From Spongilla lacustris (Eukaryota > Porifera > Demospongiae > Spongillida > Spongillidae), in contig OX442415.1 in the NCBI GenBank assembly GCA_949361645.1, forward strand, positions 12,351,241 to 12,415,240: a DNA stretch of 64,000 bases, given 5' to 3'. A model generated the notes under the pieces. That model saw nothing but the letters and a program-made list of their open reading frames with translations. It did no database searches and was not told the DNA's origin. Of this stretch, positions 1 to 11,710 are shown piece after piece. Position numbers and translations under genes: made by a program. The stretch's first letter is position 1. The number at the start of each line of letters is the position of its first letter.

Positions 1-1855
1 GTGCCAATGACCACCATGATGGCTAGCTAGAACAAGCGCGCACGAAAGCTTTGCCGAGAAAGTAGATACAAGCTTTATGCTATTTACACTTCCTTTGAAG
101 GCCTCCAGTTTTTTACGATTCCCCATTGATTTTGTTGTTGTTGGGATTTTCTCTTCCTATTCTTGCGCGATCAACCCAATGAAGCTTGCTAGCCATTTGC
201 TACTGTAACACATACACAACATACAAGAGATATTGATCACGCCACTCTATATATATATGTCTGATTCAATATATGTACTCAAATACTCTAGAATCCAAAC
301 CACTTTTCTGGGAAAATTACACAAAAGGTACGCTTTTTGGACATCATAAGCTAGCGGACAAATTCCCGATCTACGACGTCAAACCCCTTCATAGAGACTC
401 CTAAACATTACAACGCCACACTACCTACTACGTACTCTATATGTGAACTCATAAAATGGATTTACAATGTTGCTAGTGTCCAGGAAAACCACACAACCAC
501 TGCCCGATCAGGTTGCAGCTACGATCGCAGCTGAGACGTCTGTAAAAGAATAGCTAGCTATATGCTTTTTGGGTGTCAAAAAGGTTGCTCTCATACAGTA
601 AAAAGTTAAACGACACTAAAGAAGCTCTTTAAGGAAGGATGCTCAATAGCTCACACGCCCACTACTGTAACGGAACCAGACGTCACGTCACGTAAATGTA
701 TATACCGTTTCCAATCCCTTATTAATGTTTAAACATGCATGGCCAATGAAAATCGTAATTGATCAGTGTAATAATTTGTCTCCATATATTTTTGTTGAAA
801 CAGGTGATTGTGAGGAAAGTGATTTCTCAGGGGAAATTTAAATGTATATTTCATATTTGGTTAGCATTATTGGAGGGAGACACGAAGGACTGCTCATGAA
901 GACTTGACTACTGATGAACCTTACCTCATTTTTAATAGTTCTGAACCATTGTCTCATCAGTATTTGTACACCTGGGCCGGCGTTAACGCTAGGCAGACTA
1001 GGCAAATGCCTAGGGCCGCCGCCAAACTGCAGCTACTTAATTATTCATATGCTAATTAACACCCATAAAAATGGACCACCACTCCACCGTATGTTAGGTG
1101 CGCATTTTATTGACAGCTTCCACTACAGTTGCTAAGTTGCACAAGATGCAGAACGGAGCTTTTCAAGTTTATAAGGACTTTTCTGCATCCATCAATAAAT
1201 AATAATTAATTACGGAAGATACTCAAATAGGCTAGCTTTTATTGAACATGAAATTGCAGCATCCTTGGACTGGTGGCTGGGTATACCACCGCCAAGAATA
1301 CAGGAACGTCTGCAGGAAAATAATGTTACATAATCATACCGGTGTATGAGAATATATAATGTCCCCGGCCCTGGAAAAAGTGTCCCCCGGACAATATACC
1401 CTGCGATATATTGTCCTCCCCCCCTCCCCCCCCCCCCCCCCCCCCCCCCCCCGTAGAGCACAACAAGGGGGTGCATGAAGGTGGGGTGCCAAAATGGGAG
1501 AAGGGTGGGAGGTGGTCAATATAGCATGCATGCATGCATGGTTGTATACTCTTGCATGGTTGTTATCTCCAAAGACCAAAAGCGATCATTCAGAAGAAAA
1601 GCGAAGCAGATCCTGTTTTATATCAACTGCTGGGAAGATATATATGATTGATGATATACGTCTGTTTGAAATCTTGTGATACCTGCCAGCGAGTTAATGG
1701 CACCAAATTTCACTTTCAAACATTGAATAATTGATGCTGATCTCTGTTCTCTGTTTGAAGTTTGAACTACCCCGGCCAGTCATATTATTGATGTTTACTG
1801 CTTATTGTATATAGGACCTTTGAAATTTTACACCAATTTACACTTCCTCGTGAAC
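1..1855. other. Non-coding stretch with repeats, no gene seen
   Basis: I see no supportable gene. ORFs here are short and either cross a poly-C run or lack family features. About 1625-1745 there is a segment that recurs at 19335-19440 (shared words such as 'tttgaaatcttgtga' and 'acctgccag'), so it belongs to an interspersed repeat. The part at 1370-1420 has degenerate 'acaatata' words that recur near 20390-20520. Confidence 0.6.
1421..1452. repeat. Poly-C homopolymer tract
   Basis: A run of about 30 cytosines. Glycine-rich minus-strand ORFs across it are artefacts of the homopolymer. Similar G or C runs lie near 3637, 9351, 12457, 13391, 13851, 13926, 14912, 18796, 41742, 42616 and 42813. 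Confidence 0.9.
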
Positions 1856-1863
1856 ATGGGCTT

Positions 1864-3138
1864 TAGGGTGTGTAACCTCCCCTGAATAATGAAAATCGAT
1901 TTTTCCGAATACTTTTAAAACACTAATCGATTTTTCAGGTTTTTCTGGATCTGAAAATCGATTTTTCCGAATACTTGAAAAAAGAAAATCGATTTTTCCG
2001 AATAGGTTTTGACAATTTGCCAGCCGAATACCTAGGTTATTCAGGTTTTCTGCTCATTGAGCCACCTAAATGTACACATCACACAAGAGACCATCCTACA
2101 GCTACCCACATCACACCATGCAGATACCAGATGCCCTCAGCACACAAACACATTTACTCCCATCACACCAGATGTCCTCATGAGGCACACAACCATAGCT
2201 TCCCCCATCACACCGGATGCCCTCAGCACACAACCACACTTACTCCCATCACACCAGATGCCCTCAGCACACAACCACACTTACTCCCATCACACCAGAT
2301 GCCCTGCCCTCATGACAGTCATGAGGCACACAACCATAGCTTCCCCCATCACACCAGACACCCTCCTACAACTACCCACATTACACCAGATCAGTACAGC
2401 ATGCATCCACAGCTACCCACATCACACCAGATACACTCAGCACACAACCACAGCTACCTACATAGGCCTAAATCGCTTGGCCTAACCCACATACCTAGAT
2501 GGGCGTGTCTGACCTAAGTTAGCGTGGCCACTACATGATGTACCTACAAATCGTATCCGATGCCAAAAGAGTAGAACGACAGATGATTTTTACGCAGCAC
2601 CGGCCATGCAGCCTCTATTTCACCATCGCGAGTTTTGAAAATACTAGAAACGAAGTAGGCGTAAGTGCGATTGGGCGCAATATCAGCTCAGAGAGATAGA
2701 TGCAAGAAACCAGCTAGTTCGAAATGCACTAAGCTAACTCGCTTTGATTTGTAGCTGGAGATATCCGTTGTCATGACTCGTGAAGAGGGAGATCTGTTCA
2801 CTGTTGGCTAGTTGATGTTCGGATCGTACATGTAAACTCGTCCCCACGTATATATAAATAGTAACAACAATGACGTTACGTTTCAAATTAATTATTGTCA
2901 ATATCGTAAACGCGTATCCGGATATCGTCATAAAACGGTACTCGAATAATGGGCGAATTGTCGATGCGGATGACGAATACCTAAGTACCTCCGAATGGAG
3001 ATGCACTAACCGGTTATTTCGAATAGAACAAATCCAATAACCGATTTTTCCGAGTAATTCTAAATTACTATTCGAACGGATAGGTTTTTGCGAATATCCG
3101 AATAACCCGAATAACCTGATAACCGGTTACACACCCTA
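1864..3138. mobile_element. Non-autonomous hAT-like DNA transposon with perfect 8-bp TSD
   Basis: The left end reads TAGGGTGTGTAACC and the right end GGTTACACACCCTA, an exact 14-bp terminal inverted repeat. The bases just outside are identical on both sides: ATGGGCTT at 1856-1863 and at 3139-3146. An 8-bp duplication with a TAGGG-type end is the hallmark of hAT elements. The interior has AT-rich 'aatcgatttttc' repeats and a minisatellite but no transposase, so it would depend on an enzyme made elsewhere. A related right end occurs at 10963-10976. Confidence 0.85.
2057..2485. repeat. Minisatellite, about 41-bp degenerate units
   Basis: Tandem units carry 'cccatcacaccagatg', 'ccctcagcacacaacc' and similar words, with some units shortened or rearranged. 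Two long overlapping plus-strand ORFs rich in His, Thr and Pro run through it. They are explained by the repeat and are not a gene. The array lies inside the hAT-like element. Confidence 0.8.
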
Positions 3139-3146
3139 ATGGGCTT

Positions 3147-3635
3147 CAGTTTGCTCTTGACCATGAATAATACCTTTATTTGACTCAAAATTCTTTCATT
3201 TATGGCTTCAGTTTGCTCTAGGCGGCTGAGTACATTGTAGGCCTAATACCTTTGAAAAATTTCATTAATCTACTCTTCCTTGCTGCCAGAAGTCATTCTA
3301 TCGGTTCCAAGGGCCGTACGTGTCTATGGCTTTATTGAACCGCATATGATCAGTATCTGTGATCGTTAAAAGCACTTTAGAGGCACCCAAAAGGATTGCG
3401 CGCATCTAAAGGGTGTGTCACGGTCTTTCAGGCCGGGGTCTGGCATGAAAGGCCAGCCAAAATGAACGGTCGGCCCGACAGGGCAGGTTGACCTAGCCTC
3501 GGCAATCCTGCGTTCAGGACAACAATTCTTTATCTTTGCATGTTATCATGCATAATAAGAAAACGTGCTCATATAGCTCTCTGGCATACCTCCTGCAAAC
3601 GTTTTCTGTTGCCATGCACTTGCCACTGATTCTAA

Positions 3636-3666
<31 letters not shown>

Positions 3667-4490
3667 GCTCTTGGGAACTTTACCTCCAACCTTTATATAT
3701 ACCTCTATTCAATGATGTTATTTGTATTAATTAAAAATAATAATAGTTCTATTATCCACCCTTCTAATTTATTTCAGTCACTTATTCGGTCTTCAATGTC
3801 TGTCCCTATATGAGCTAGCCACGTGCACCAGAAGGAATCTATAACACGAAAAGTTATATTTACGCGCTGTCGGTGCAGATGGCAGGTTAAGCATGCAAGA
3901 CAGAGACTGCTTCATCACACATGCACCGCGATTGCTGATGCGACGCATGAGTGCAGCAGAGAGATTGAACTTTTATTGCTCGAAATAGTCATTAAAATTA
4001 ACACTGTATATATAATATTATTGTATAATTATAATAATATATATAATAATGCACATGCACATAATATTATATAATACTACCTATATTTACTCCCACAATA
4101 GGTCTGGAATTCGAATCGAGACCGGCGTGTTCTGCGGCCAGGTGCATGTATGCATATATCTCAGTCTGCATGAAACGTTATATCAATTTGCTCTTCCTCA
4201 TAAACATGTACGTGCATGTATAGCCTCGGTTTGGTGCCTTCCTGCATGCCACGCAAAAAAAAGTCGCCACATTTGTAAACATTTGATTAAATACTGATAA
4301 TCACATATAGATTACTTATCTCTTCCGCATAAACATGCATATTCGGTGCCGGTGAGTCGGAACTCCTTTCTTAATTGCAACATCATAATTCCTTAATTGT
4401 TTACTATAGATTATTTGGTGAATGCGGAAAAGCAATTAAATGTAGACATGCATGTACATGCATGCAGGAAGCAAAGTTCAATTAACCTTT
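3147..4490. other. Intergenic sequence, no gene seen
   Basis: Contains a poly-G run (about 3637-3665) and AT-rich sequence near 4010-4080. The small ORFs at 3823-4297 have no recognisable features. It ends at the TATA-like box of the secreted-protein gene. Confidence 0.55.
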
Positions 4491-4496
4491 GCTGCA

Positions 4497-4503
4497 TATA
4501 AAT
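4497..4503 (+). promoter_or_regulatory. TATA-like box of the secreted-protein gene
   Basis: TATAAAT lies 62 bases before the ATG at 4566, a spacing that suits a TATA-driven start about 30 bases downstream with a short leader. This rests on motif and position only. Confidence 0.5.
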
Positions 4504-4565
4504 CACCCTTAACTCACAGCATGAATTCATCCCAGGGCTAAAATATACATTGTAAATTCGACGAC

Positions 4566-5498
4566 ATGAAAGCGATATTCTTCTTAGCTGCCAGCTGCCT
4601 TCTGCATGTAACGCTAGCAGTTCCTAATCACCGAATGAAGGCTCAGAAACACCACAAATCTTCAACTGAGGAGGGCAAACTAATGAACGCTGATATTAGA
4701 AAAGCATTCGAAACTACAAGCGATGTTGGATACGATATGTCTGTCGCAAAGGAATCGGAGAATGTGGGCATTTTTGCTGGTGCTCCACCTTCACCACTCA
4801 ATGTACCAGGCATCTGGAAGAAAGTAGGCTACCTGGATATGTCCGATCCGACCCAGAGTTGCCCGGCATCTTGGATGAAGTTTCCCACACCGCGAGCGAC
4901 GTGCGGAAAGAAAACTGACGGAACCACGTGCGATTCCGTGGCGATTGGAACTGCAGGATCTACCTATTCTACTGTTTGCGGAAGGTTTCGCGCCTATCAA
5001 GTAGGATCAACCGATGCGTTTGGACGTTGTGGTCTCTCTGCCTCTAACCCAAGCGTAGGTAACTACGTATCACCGAATACCATCGAAGACCCGTACGTAG
5101 ATGGCATCAGCATCACCTATGGACCGCCCGGGCAAAGGCAGCACGTATTCACTTATGCCGCTGGCGTGTACGAAAACTCTGCCGTGATAGCTCCTTGTAA
5201 CTGCCCCTGTGCTCAAGGGAAAGCGCCCCCATCATTCGTCGGTTCTGACTACTACTGTGAGTCTGGCGTCCCTACAGTTCCCTACGATGTTACTAAATTA
5301 TACTCTGCCGATATCCTTTGGGATGGACAGGACTGCGCTCCTCTAGAAGCAACGTGCTGCACATCACCGAACCTTGCCTGGTTCTGTAAGACGTTCCCTA
5401 CACCCATTTCTGGTAATCTGGAAATTCGAATTTGCACGGATGAAGGACTCAATAATGAAAACGTCGCTTTGGACTTTTACGAACTGTATATCAAGTGA
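4566..5498 (+). CDS. Secreted Cys-rich protein of a sponge/cnidarian-type family
   Basis: A complete 310-residue single-exon ORF. Residues 1-18 form a signal peptide (a Lys, then a hydrophobic run ending in LAV), so the product should be secreted. Residues 19-80 are polar and look like a linker or propeptide. From about residue 84 a Cys-rich domain follows, with the landmarks WKKVGYLDMSDPTQSCP, VCGR, GSTDAF, YVDGISITYG, FTYAAGV, CNCPC, DYYCESG, LWDGQDC, TCC and RICTDE near the C-terminus. It has about 18 cysteines, consistent with disulfides. I recognise this domain architecture from uncharacterised extracellular proteins of sponges and cnidarians, but know no assigned function. The start is the only ATG upstream of the signal peptide, behind a TATA-like box. 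The frame is intact, unlike nearly all its neighbours. No poly(A) signal is seen before the assembly gap. Confidence 0.85.
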   Translation: MKAIFFLAASCLLHVTLAVPNHRMKAQKHHKSSTEEGKLMNADIRKAFETTSDVGYDMSVAKESENVGIFAGAPPSPLNVPGIWKKVGYLDMSDPTQSCPASWMKFPTPRATCGKKTDGTTCDSVAIGTAGSTYSTVCGRFRAYQVGSTDAFGRCGLSASNPSVGNYVSPNTIEDPYVDGISITYGPPGQRQHVFTYAAGVYENSAVIAPCNCPCAQGKAPPSFVGSDYYCESGVPTVPYDVTKLYSADILWDGQDCAPLEATCCTSPNLAWFCKTFPTPISGNLEIRICTDEGLNNENVALDFYELYIK

Positions 5499-5613
5499 AG
5501 CTGCTGGCCACTCTGCAATGACAAGCTTAAAGACATATGCATGCGCTAAATGTAGTGTAGCCATATACTCAGTTATACCGTAGATATTAGAGTATAGAGA
5601 AAATATATCTATG

Positions 5614-5813
5614 NNNNNNNNNNNNNNNNNNNNNNNNNNNNNNNNNNNNNNNNNNNNNNNNNNNNNNNNNNNNNNNNNNNNNNNNNNNNNNNNNNNNNNN
5701 NNNNNNNNNNNNNNNNNNNNNNNNNNNNNNNNNNNNNNNNNNNNNNNNNNNNNNNNNNNNNNNNNNNNNNNNNNNNNNNNNNNNNNNNNNNNNNNNNNNN
5801 NNNNNNNNNNNNN
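5614..5813. other. Assembly gap (200 N)
   Basis: A run of exactly 200 N just after the secreted-protein gene. ORFs running through it are meaningless. Confidence 1.
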
Positions 5814-6147
5814 ACAGTTTTTATCTTTCTTGTAGCTTGATCCTAACCGGAGAAACGGGCCTTTAAATACCGATCGGACAATGTATGGCGATTGATGCGG
5901 AGATATTACAAAAACTGTGATTCCCTTAATGCCGATATCCAAACGATCATAAGATTTTTGTCTTTCAACATTTCGATTCCAAATTTTATATGGAGAATGG
6001 CATGTTGTAGGCCTACACAAAGAATGTGCAAATACAATTTCATTATAAGTTATGTAGTGGGATTTCAACGTGCATTTATCGATGAATTATGTATGAAACT
6101 AAATTTTTGACGTCCGTTAGAATGTTTCAAATAAATTAAAGATAAAA

Positions 6148-7149
6148 TTACCCCAAGTAACAAATGATCTGAACGACATTGTGGTACGTTTTGAATACAT
6201 TAAATCTGTAAGATGTATTAAAAAAATAAATTAAAGCACATGAATAGTACACACTTAACACAAGCACAACTAAATCGTTGTGAATTACATCAGTAACAAA
6301 CTGCACCAATGTAATATATTCATCTTCTCCATCATCTTCAGTTTCTTCCACTGTCCAATAGGAAATAACCTCGTTTACTGTTCTTTATAAACAGCACTTT
6401 TCCACTAAAGTTTTTGTTCATTCCAGGTGAGATGTTCCATTCCTGCTCTATGTATTTACCTAATAACCATGAAGGGGTTGTAACAACTATTCCAATGTAT
6501 CTGTTGAGATTTGAGGAAATGTGTCTTCTATTTTGTATTCATTAGCAAGTATAGACTTTACATATTTTTGTTTTCAGTTTTGCCTCTAGAAACTTTACCA
6601 TGCTTACTTCGCTCTTCTAGAAGTCTATAATGTTGAATTTGTATTCTCAGTTCATCCATTGGCTTTTCTTTGTTGCCATGTAAATCTTGCTCTGTTTTTA
6701 AAAATAATATAAGTTTTATTGAATTTCAGCAGCTTTGCCCTGAAGCCCACCTTCCCATTAATGAAACCTATATATTAACATTAGGTGCATGCCGAACATG
6801 GTAATCGACAAGACCAAGGGTCTCTTCAGATAGCATATTATGCACTGGAGCGGCTTGACTTCTTACTAGCATATCTTTTGATGGGTTATTGATAGAACCA
6901 TGCAAATATGGCTCCACAGTTGATGCTCAAGAACGTCAAGAGTGCTTCTTACAGCCACTGATGCAAGCTCATAACTTCATGAAATTGAGATTCCTCATCA
7001 CTTGTTAATTGTGCTTGCAAACACAATAGAGTCTCATCCTCTTCACTTAGCTTCTCTCCAAAGACACTGGATGTTGCAGTTAGAAAGTAAGTTGGCTTCT
7101 GTATCAAGTCCCGCAATGTTATTGTGCACATCTTAATCATGGGAACCAT
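6148..7149 (-). pseudogene. Interrupted coding-like region, family not recognised
   Basis: On the minus strand several open stretches look coding. One 66-codon piece (7149-6949) contains LRDLIQKPTYFL and GEKLSEEDETLL. A second stretch around 6600-6700 includes KTEQDLHGNKEKPMDELRIQ. They are separated by stops. The charged, amphipathic composition resembles host-like or transposon-encoded protein rather than random translation. I do not recognise the family and assign no function. Confidence 0.3.
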
Positions 7150-7159
7150 TTCAAGGTTA

Positions 7160-8990
7160 GCCTTACATTTGTGAAGTATTATCGATTTATTCTGAAATTA
7201 AGCTAGACTTCAAACTGTTTTTAGTTGCAGTAACACATATTTTGCATATAATACAATAATCTCTCTTTGAACTTAATGATAGGTCGTCACCTACGCGTAG
7301 GCGCGTTAACCTACATGTAGGCGTTGCAAATCACTTTATTCCAAACAATGAACAAACAGCCAACGCTTGAAATGATGGGGATCAATATACTAAAGAGGGC
7401 TACTTGCAAGGTGGCGGCAGAAAACACCGCCAACGAGCTGCTAGTATCACGTACGCTTTGTTGGGGCACGCCCCTCATTTAGCTGGAGTTGTTGCAATTT
7501 GCAAAAAAAACTTACTAGAAGCATTCTTCGTTTTATAGGCAGCTATAATTTGAACTCTTTTTGCCAAATACACACGATTTCCAACTTTTATACTCATTTT
7601 CATCACGATCGTGGGCAATTTTTGTACGCTCCTCCATCTCGATTGTGTATCTAAAGTGCCGATGGTTGAATGAGCTCCAATGCAAATTAGAAACGAAGGC
7701 CTATGCTTAAGTGTTACTTCATTCGAGTTCAAAGTTTTATGCGGTATTGAATGCGAGGACCATACAATGCAATAGAACGCCTACACGTAGGCTAAAACAG
7801 CACTTTTCGCCTACATGTAGGCGCTTGATCGATCTCTTCCAGCCAAATAAAATAAACATTGAATCGATTTCCTACATATCAAATAACAGTCCCTGGCTTA
7901 GTATTTTCACAGCACAAAGCCACTTGGGTCTCCTGTGCCCTGTTTAAATCGCATTTTGGTTAGTCCATATGTAACAGCCAAATGTGCAACTTAGTATCCC
8001 ATTGTCATTGTCATATACTTTTAATGTACTTCTAATCTTATTTGATCTACCATCCAGTAGATGCACATTACATTGTAACTCTAAAAGTGTGTGCTGAAAC
8101 AGTTCTTCTGCGATTGAATCATATTTAAGCATTCACATGCACTTCAGGCTGATCAAACGGTTTTTGTATGTACATGTATATGGTTAACGCAATCCTATAA
8201 CTTGGTCTGTGGCGAAAATAAATCATTGCGCACAGTCCAAAAATTCTGAAAGTTGCATATAATAACGCTCATAGATCAATACAACGATGCAATGTGTTTA
8301 TACACAGGACCCGAGTATATACTCTCAAAAAAGGGCGTATTTATGTGTCTCGAAGGTTGATTGGATTACACAATTCTACAAAGAAGTGTATTATAAATCC
8401 AATTACTATATCTATTGATTCCTTTCTATGAAAACCAAATTCTGTGTTAATACGATTAGCAATGACATAGCTGTGACACATTCAACGGCGAGCTGAAAAT
8501 GAGCCATTGCGCATAGCCTGATCGTCCTATAAGTTTCATTGTAGATAGAAATTGCTTGCCTGCAACGTTTTTTGATGTTTTTGAGGAGGACCCGTCATTG
8601 GAAGGGTAGAATAAACAACGTTGACTTTATACTCTAATTAGAAAGCAGTACATCCTTAACTTAGATATTGCGTACGATTTTATATACAATACTGCGTGAA
8701 AGAGCGCTCAAAGCTCCATGATCAAGGCAAGTTTGAAGTTTTATCGTCTTTAAACTATCGAGAACTAGATTTTCAAAAATACCTACCTCTCTTAACCTTC
8801 GTAAAATCCAGTCACAATTTTTACTACAGATATTTGGATATGCGGAAGTACGTTACGTAAAAAAATGTGAAAGTACCTATACAAGGGGAATCGAAGAGAG
8901 TTGGCGACGAGTGTACAATTGCAATCAATAAAAAGGAATACCGCGGCAAGATAGTTGCGAAAGGTATGTACATGTATTAATTATTGCGCA
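7160..8990. other. Non-coding stretch with palindromic motifs
   Basis: No gene is seen. Four near-identical 12-bp palindromes of form CCTAC(A/G)(C/T)GTAGG lie at about 7290, 7310, 7780 and 7810. The rest is AT-rich without clear structure. Confidence 0.5.
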
Positions 8991-9019
8991 ACAAAATGTA
9001 TGCAATTATAAGCGCTGTG

Positions 9020-9260
9020 GTTTGACCCGCGTATAACTCACGAACCGAGAAACGGATAGTGTAGCTCTTTATTGCTATCGAGCCACAATGGAAAGACGAT
9101 CATTTTCATGTTTTGTTCAAGTCGCCAGACCGTTCACTTTAAGAGAACAAAAAAAACTCGTAGTTCTCGTTCCCAGACCGTAATTTGTCCATAGTCGTCG
9201 TCGTCGTCTTTATGGGTGAGCATAACTCGAGATAGGAAAGGTTTTAAAGAGCGCCAGCTA
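9020..9260 (+). repeat. Interspersed repeat, copy 1 (intact)
   Basis: Shares 'cgagaaacggatagtgtagc', 'ctctttattgctatcga', 'ttctcgttcccagac' and 'gggtgagcataactcg' with copies at about 14530-14720 (inverted), 44820-45060 (direct) and 47690-47775 plus 51807-51970 (inverted and split by a retrotransposon). The ends are not defined. No coding potential. Confidence 0.7.
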
Positions 9261-9359
9261 CACCAATAGATGTAGAATTTACCTACCGACTGTCCCTTGA
9301 TTGATGTCAGATATACATGACATGTCATGGCCGTAGTCAATCATAAAAATTTGGGGGGG

Positions 9360-10120
9360 GGGGGGCTAATTAATATTCATGAGTCATGATAAAATGATGC
9401 AGAGGTAAGTATGATACACTCTGTGCAGGATGCATTAAACAAATGTTCCAAATACAGTGTGGCGACTTGAATTATGGTTTACGAAGTCATTTGCCACTAC
9501 TTTTAGGTCTAACATATCTGTATCATCTTTATGCACATGTAAAGTCATGCACCGTGAAGTCTAAAGACTGCTGCTTGATGATAAATGACTGGTATACCCT
9601 AAGAAAAATTTCTTCGAAGTCTTGCCGAGAATAGTTCCATGCAAATTGTAATACGTTTTTGCAAGCGTTCCAGTTTTTCTAGAGAACTACATGTATAGAA
9701 CATCCATTATATTGCAGACATATCACTGGTCTATAACTTGTACATGCAGGGGTGGGGTTGGGGGTGGATGTATGGAGCGCTTTTTAGAAACTCTTCAACA
9801 TATACAAGTTAGACCTGCAATTTAATGACATAAGGATGTTCAATAGCTTGCGAATACATATTGCCAAAGAATGTGGGGCAAATCTTGGCAAGACTTGAAG
9901 AAATTTTTCTTAGGCTGGACCGCTGGTGCTGGTGTCTACTTGGGACATAGTAGTGCAGGCTAGCGGGAAGAAACTACTGAAGTTGGAAGATCAACATTTG
10001 GAAATTCCATATTATAATCTTTCAACTTCCTGGAAGGCTGGACATTGATCGATAGTTGACCATACTTTCTCGTTCTAAATATAACGGGTGGCTTGCAATA
10101 CCGGAATGTGCTTTCATTTT
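9360..10120. other. Non-coding stretch, nothing recognised
   Basis: Only short ORFs without family features. I see no repeat or RNA signal that I can support. Confidence 0.5.
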
Positions 10121-10444
10121 TATTTCAGTTTGTGTTACCGCTACCGATTTCAGATGTTTCTTTAGTCGAAATAACCGGTTCTATTTTTCTTAGTCGCGAT
10201 TAGTCGATATTCGTTTCCTTCATATGCAGAAATCGGTAGGAAATCGATTACCCTTTTTTATATTGCCCTTTGCTTTTCCCGCCTGCAGTACAAAGGGTTA
10301 ATTAATCGATAAACAGAAACATTGTTGACATGATGTAATGAACATTAGTCTGGGGACCCGGATGAATTAGTCTAGTCAACGTAAATACGCGCGGTCGGTG
10401 CCTGTGCCAGTGGGCACGTTTAAATACGTTCGCGCTCTCTGCAG

Positions 10445-10476
<32 letters not shown>

Positions 10477-10976
10477 ATGTGCGTTAATCGAAGCAATGAA
10501 CTCTTTTGCATAGCAGCACAGGTGACTGGCTCTTTTCCAGACGTTCGTTATGAAATCGTACATGTCTTGATTGGCGGCTTTGGCATATGCGTGGAAAGCC
10601 ATCCACCCAAAATGCAAGAACGTGTTCTTTGGTGAAAAAATATTTGAAACACTTATAATTCCCACCAGTGGATGTGGCGTCCATTGGGGTACGTGTAACT
10701 GTTGTTTTAATGTTGGCATGACCATTGACCAGTTGATAAGTAATAAAAAAACTGGCTATACATGTACAGTGTGTACGTGTATATAGACCTGAGAAACTGT
10801 GATTTATCTGGCCAATATCAAAAATCGGAAAAACCTCGAAAAACCTAGGTAATCGTTGACAAATTAATGGTGCTCTAATCGCCAAAATCGATTTAATGAT
10901 TCTAATAACCGATTTTCAAGTTGCTATTAACCGATTGGACTTTTTTTCATAGTTATAAAAAAGGTTACACACCCTA
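10120..10976. mobile_element. Probable second hAT-like element, left end missing
   Basis: The right end GGTTACACACCCTA (10963-10976) is identical to that of the element at 1864-3138. The sequence before it carries the same kind of 'aaccgatt' and 'aatcgat' AT-rich repeats. I could not find the matching left end or a target duplication, so this copy is probably truncated. It contains a (TA)n microsatellite at about 10445-10472. Confidence 0.5.
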
Positions 10977-11074
10977 TAAGGCATAAAGCGTACGAGTAAC
11001 AAACACAAACGTTCCCATGACAGTACCCATACGTATAATTAGACATTTATGGTACCATTACCTTTTGCCTGGCG

Positions 11075-11302
11075 TTGTCAAAATGCCTTCACGGGGAGAA
11101 AGAAGAATATCTCCAAAATCGAGATTACGAGTTAGACATCTACAGAGCAAATCTGGATTCAAACCGAGCTTATAAGAGGTGGCGACAGGCAAAGAATTCT
11201 GACAAGGTTCGAGCTTCTAAGAGGCGGCGTTATGAACTGAACTCAGACGAGAAACGTTTGGCGCGCGAGTTTCGATCTAGAACAGCTGCAAATGTAACAT
11301 AA
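11075..11302 (+). CDS. Small Arg/Lys-rich ORF with repeated peptide units
   Basis: A 75-residue ORF with short repeated units of type YRANLDSNRAYKR, AKNSDKVRASKRRR and YELNSDEKRLARE. Such repeated basic peptides are familiar from invertebrate mobile-element proteins. A decayed relative lies at 45290-45560 and shares its 3' part: a 'gcgagtttc' word, then 'agaacagctgcaaatgta' and 'attgtgttgctaggcaataa'. Both copies sit just beside a foldback MITE, which suggests a common mobile origin. It is probably a fragment. Function unknown. Confidence 0.4.
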   Translation: MSKCLHGEKEEYLQNRDYELDIYRANLDSNRAYKRWRQAKNSDKVRASKRRRYELNSDEKRLAREFRSRTAANVT

Positions 11303-11464
11303 CTGTAAGCATTGTGTTGCTAGGCAATAAACATGGGAATTACAACGGCTGGATTTTGTCGTACAATCGTATTTACTTGTACATTGTACTAGTATGTACG
11401 GGTTGCAAAAGTACATGTACACCTGTATACTACTAATACTAGTAGTCACTTATTTAATAAAAAT

Positions 11465-11710
11465 GAAGATATAAAAACATTCTCTCTGATAAAGTTAGTG
11501 GTATATAGGATTTGAAGGCGATGGTGGTGTACCAAATTTGTTAATAGTCCTATAATTAGCAACGTAAAATGTATACGTACTACAAAAGTGCTAAATTAGG
11601 ACTATTAAAAAATTTGGTGATCCCTTGTTCCCTTCCTTTTTACACCACCATCGCCTTCAAATCCTATATACCACTACCTTTCTCAGAAAGAATGTTTTTA
11701 TATCTTGTAG
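11465..11710. mobile_element. Foldback MITE, copy A
   Basis: About 246 bp with long inverted arms. The left arm has 'gtggtatataggatttgaag' then 'gcgatggtggtgta'. The right arm has 'tacaccaccatcgc' then 'cttcaaatcctatataccac' and 'gaatgtttttatatcttg'. The middle also pairs ('tagtcctataatta' with 'taggacta'). No coding capacity. Family members lie at 45664-45929, 47305-47584, 58018-58245 and 58325-58520. Confidence 0.8.

Noticed and set aside
1975..2517. His/Thr/Pro-rich 180-codon ORF
   Set aside because: It is the translation of a 41-bp minisatellite; a second frame is equally open over the same repeat.
5364..6068. Minus-strand ORF of 234 codons
   Set aside because: It spans the 200-N gap and overlaps the antisense of the secreted-protein gene.
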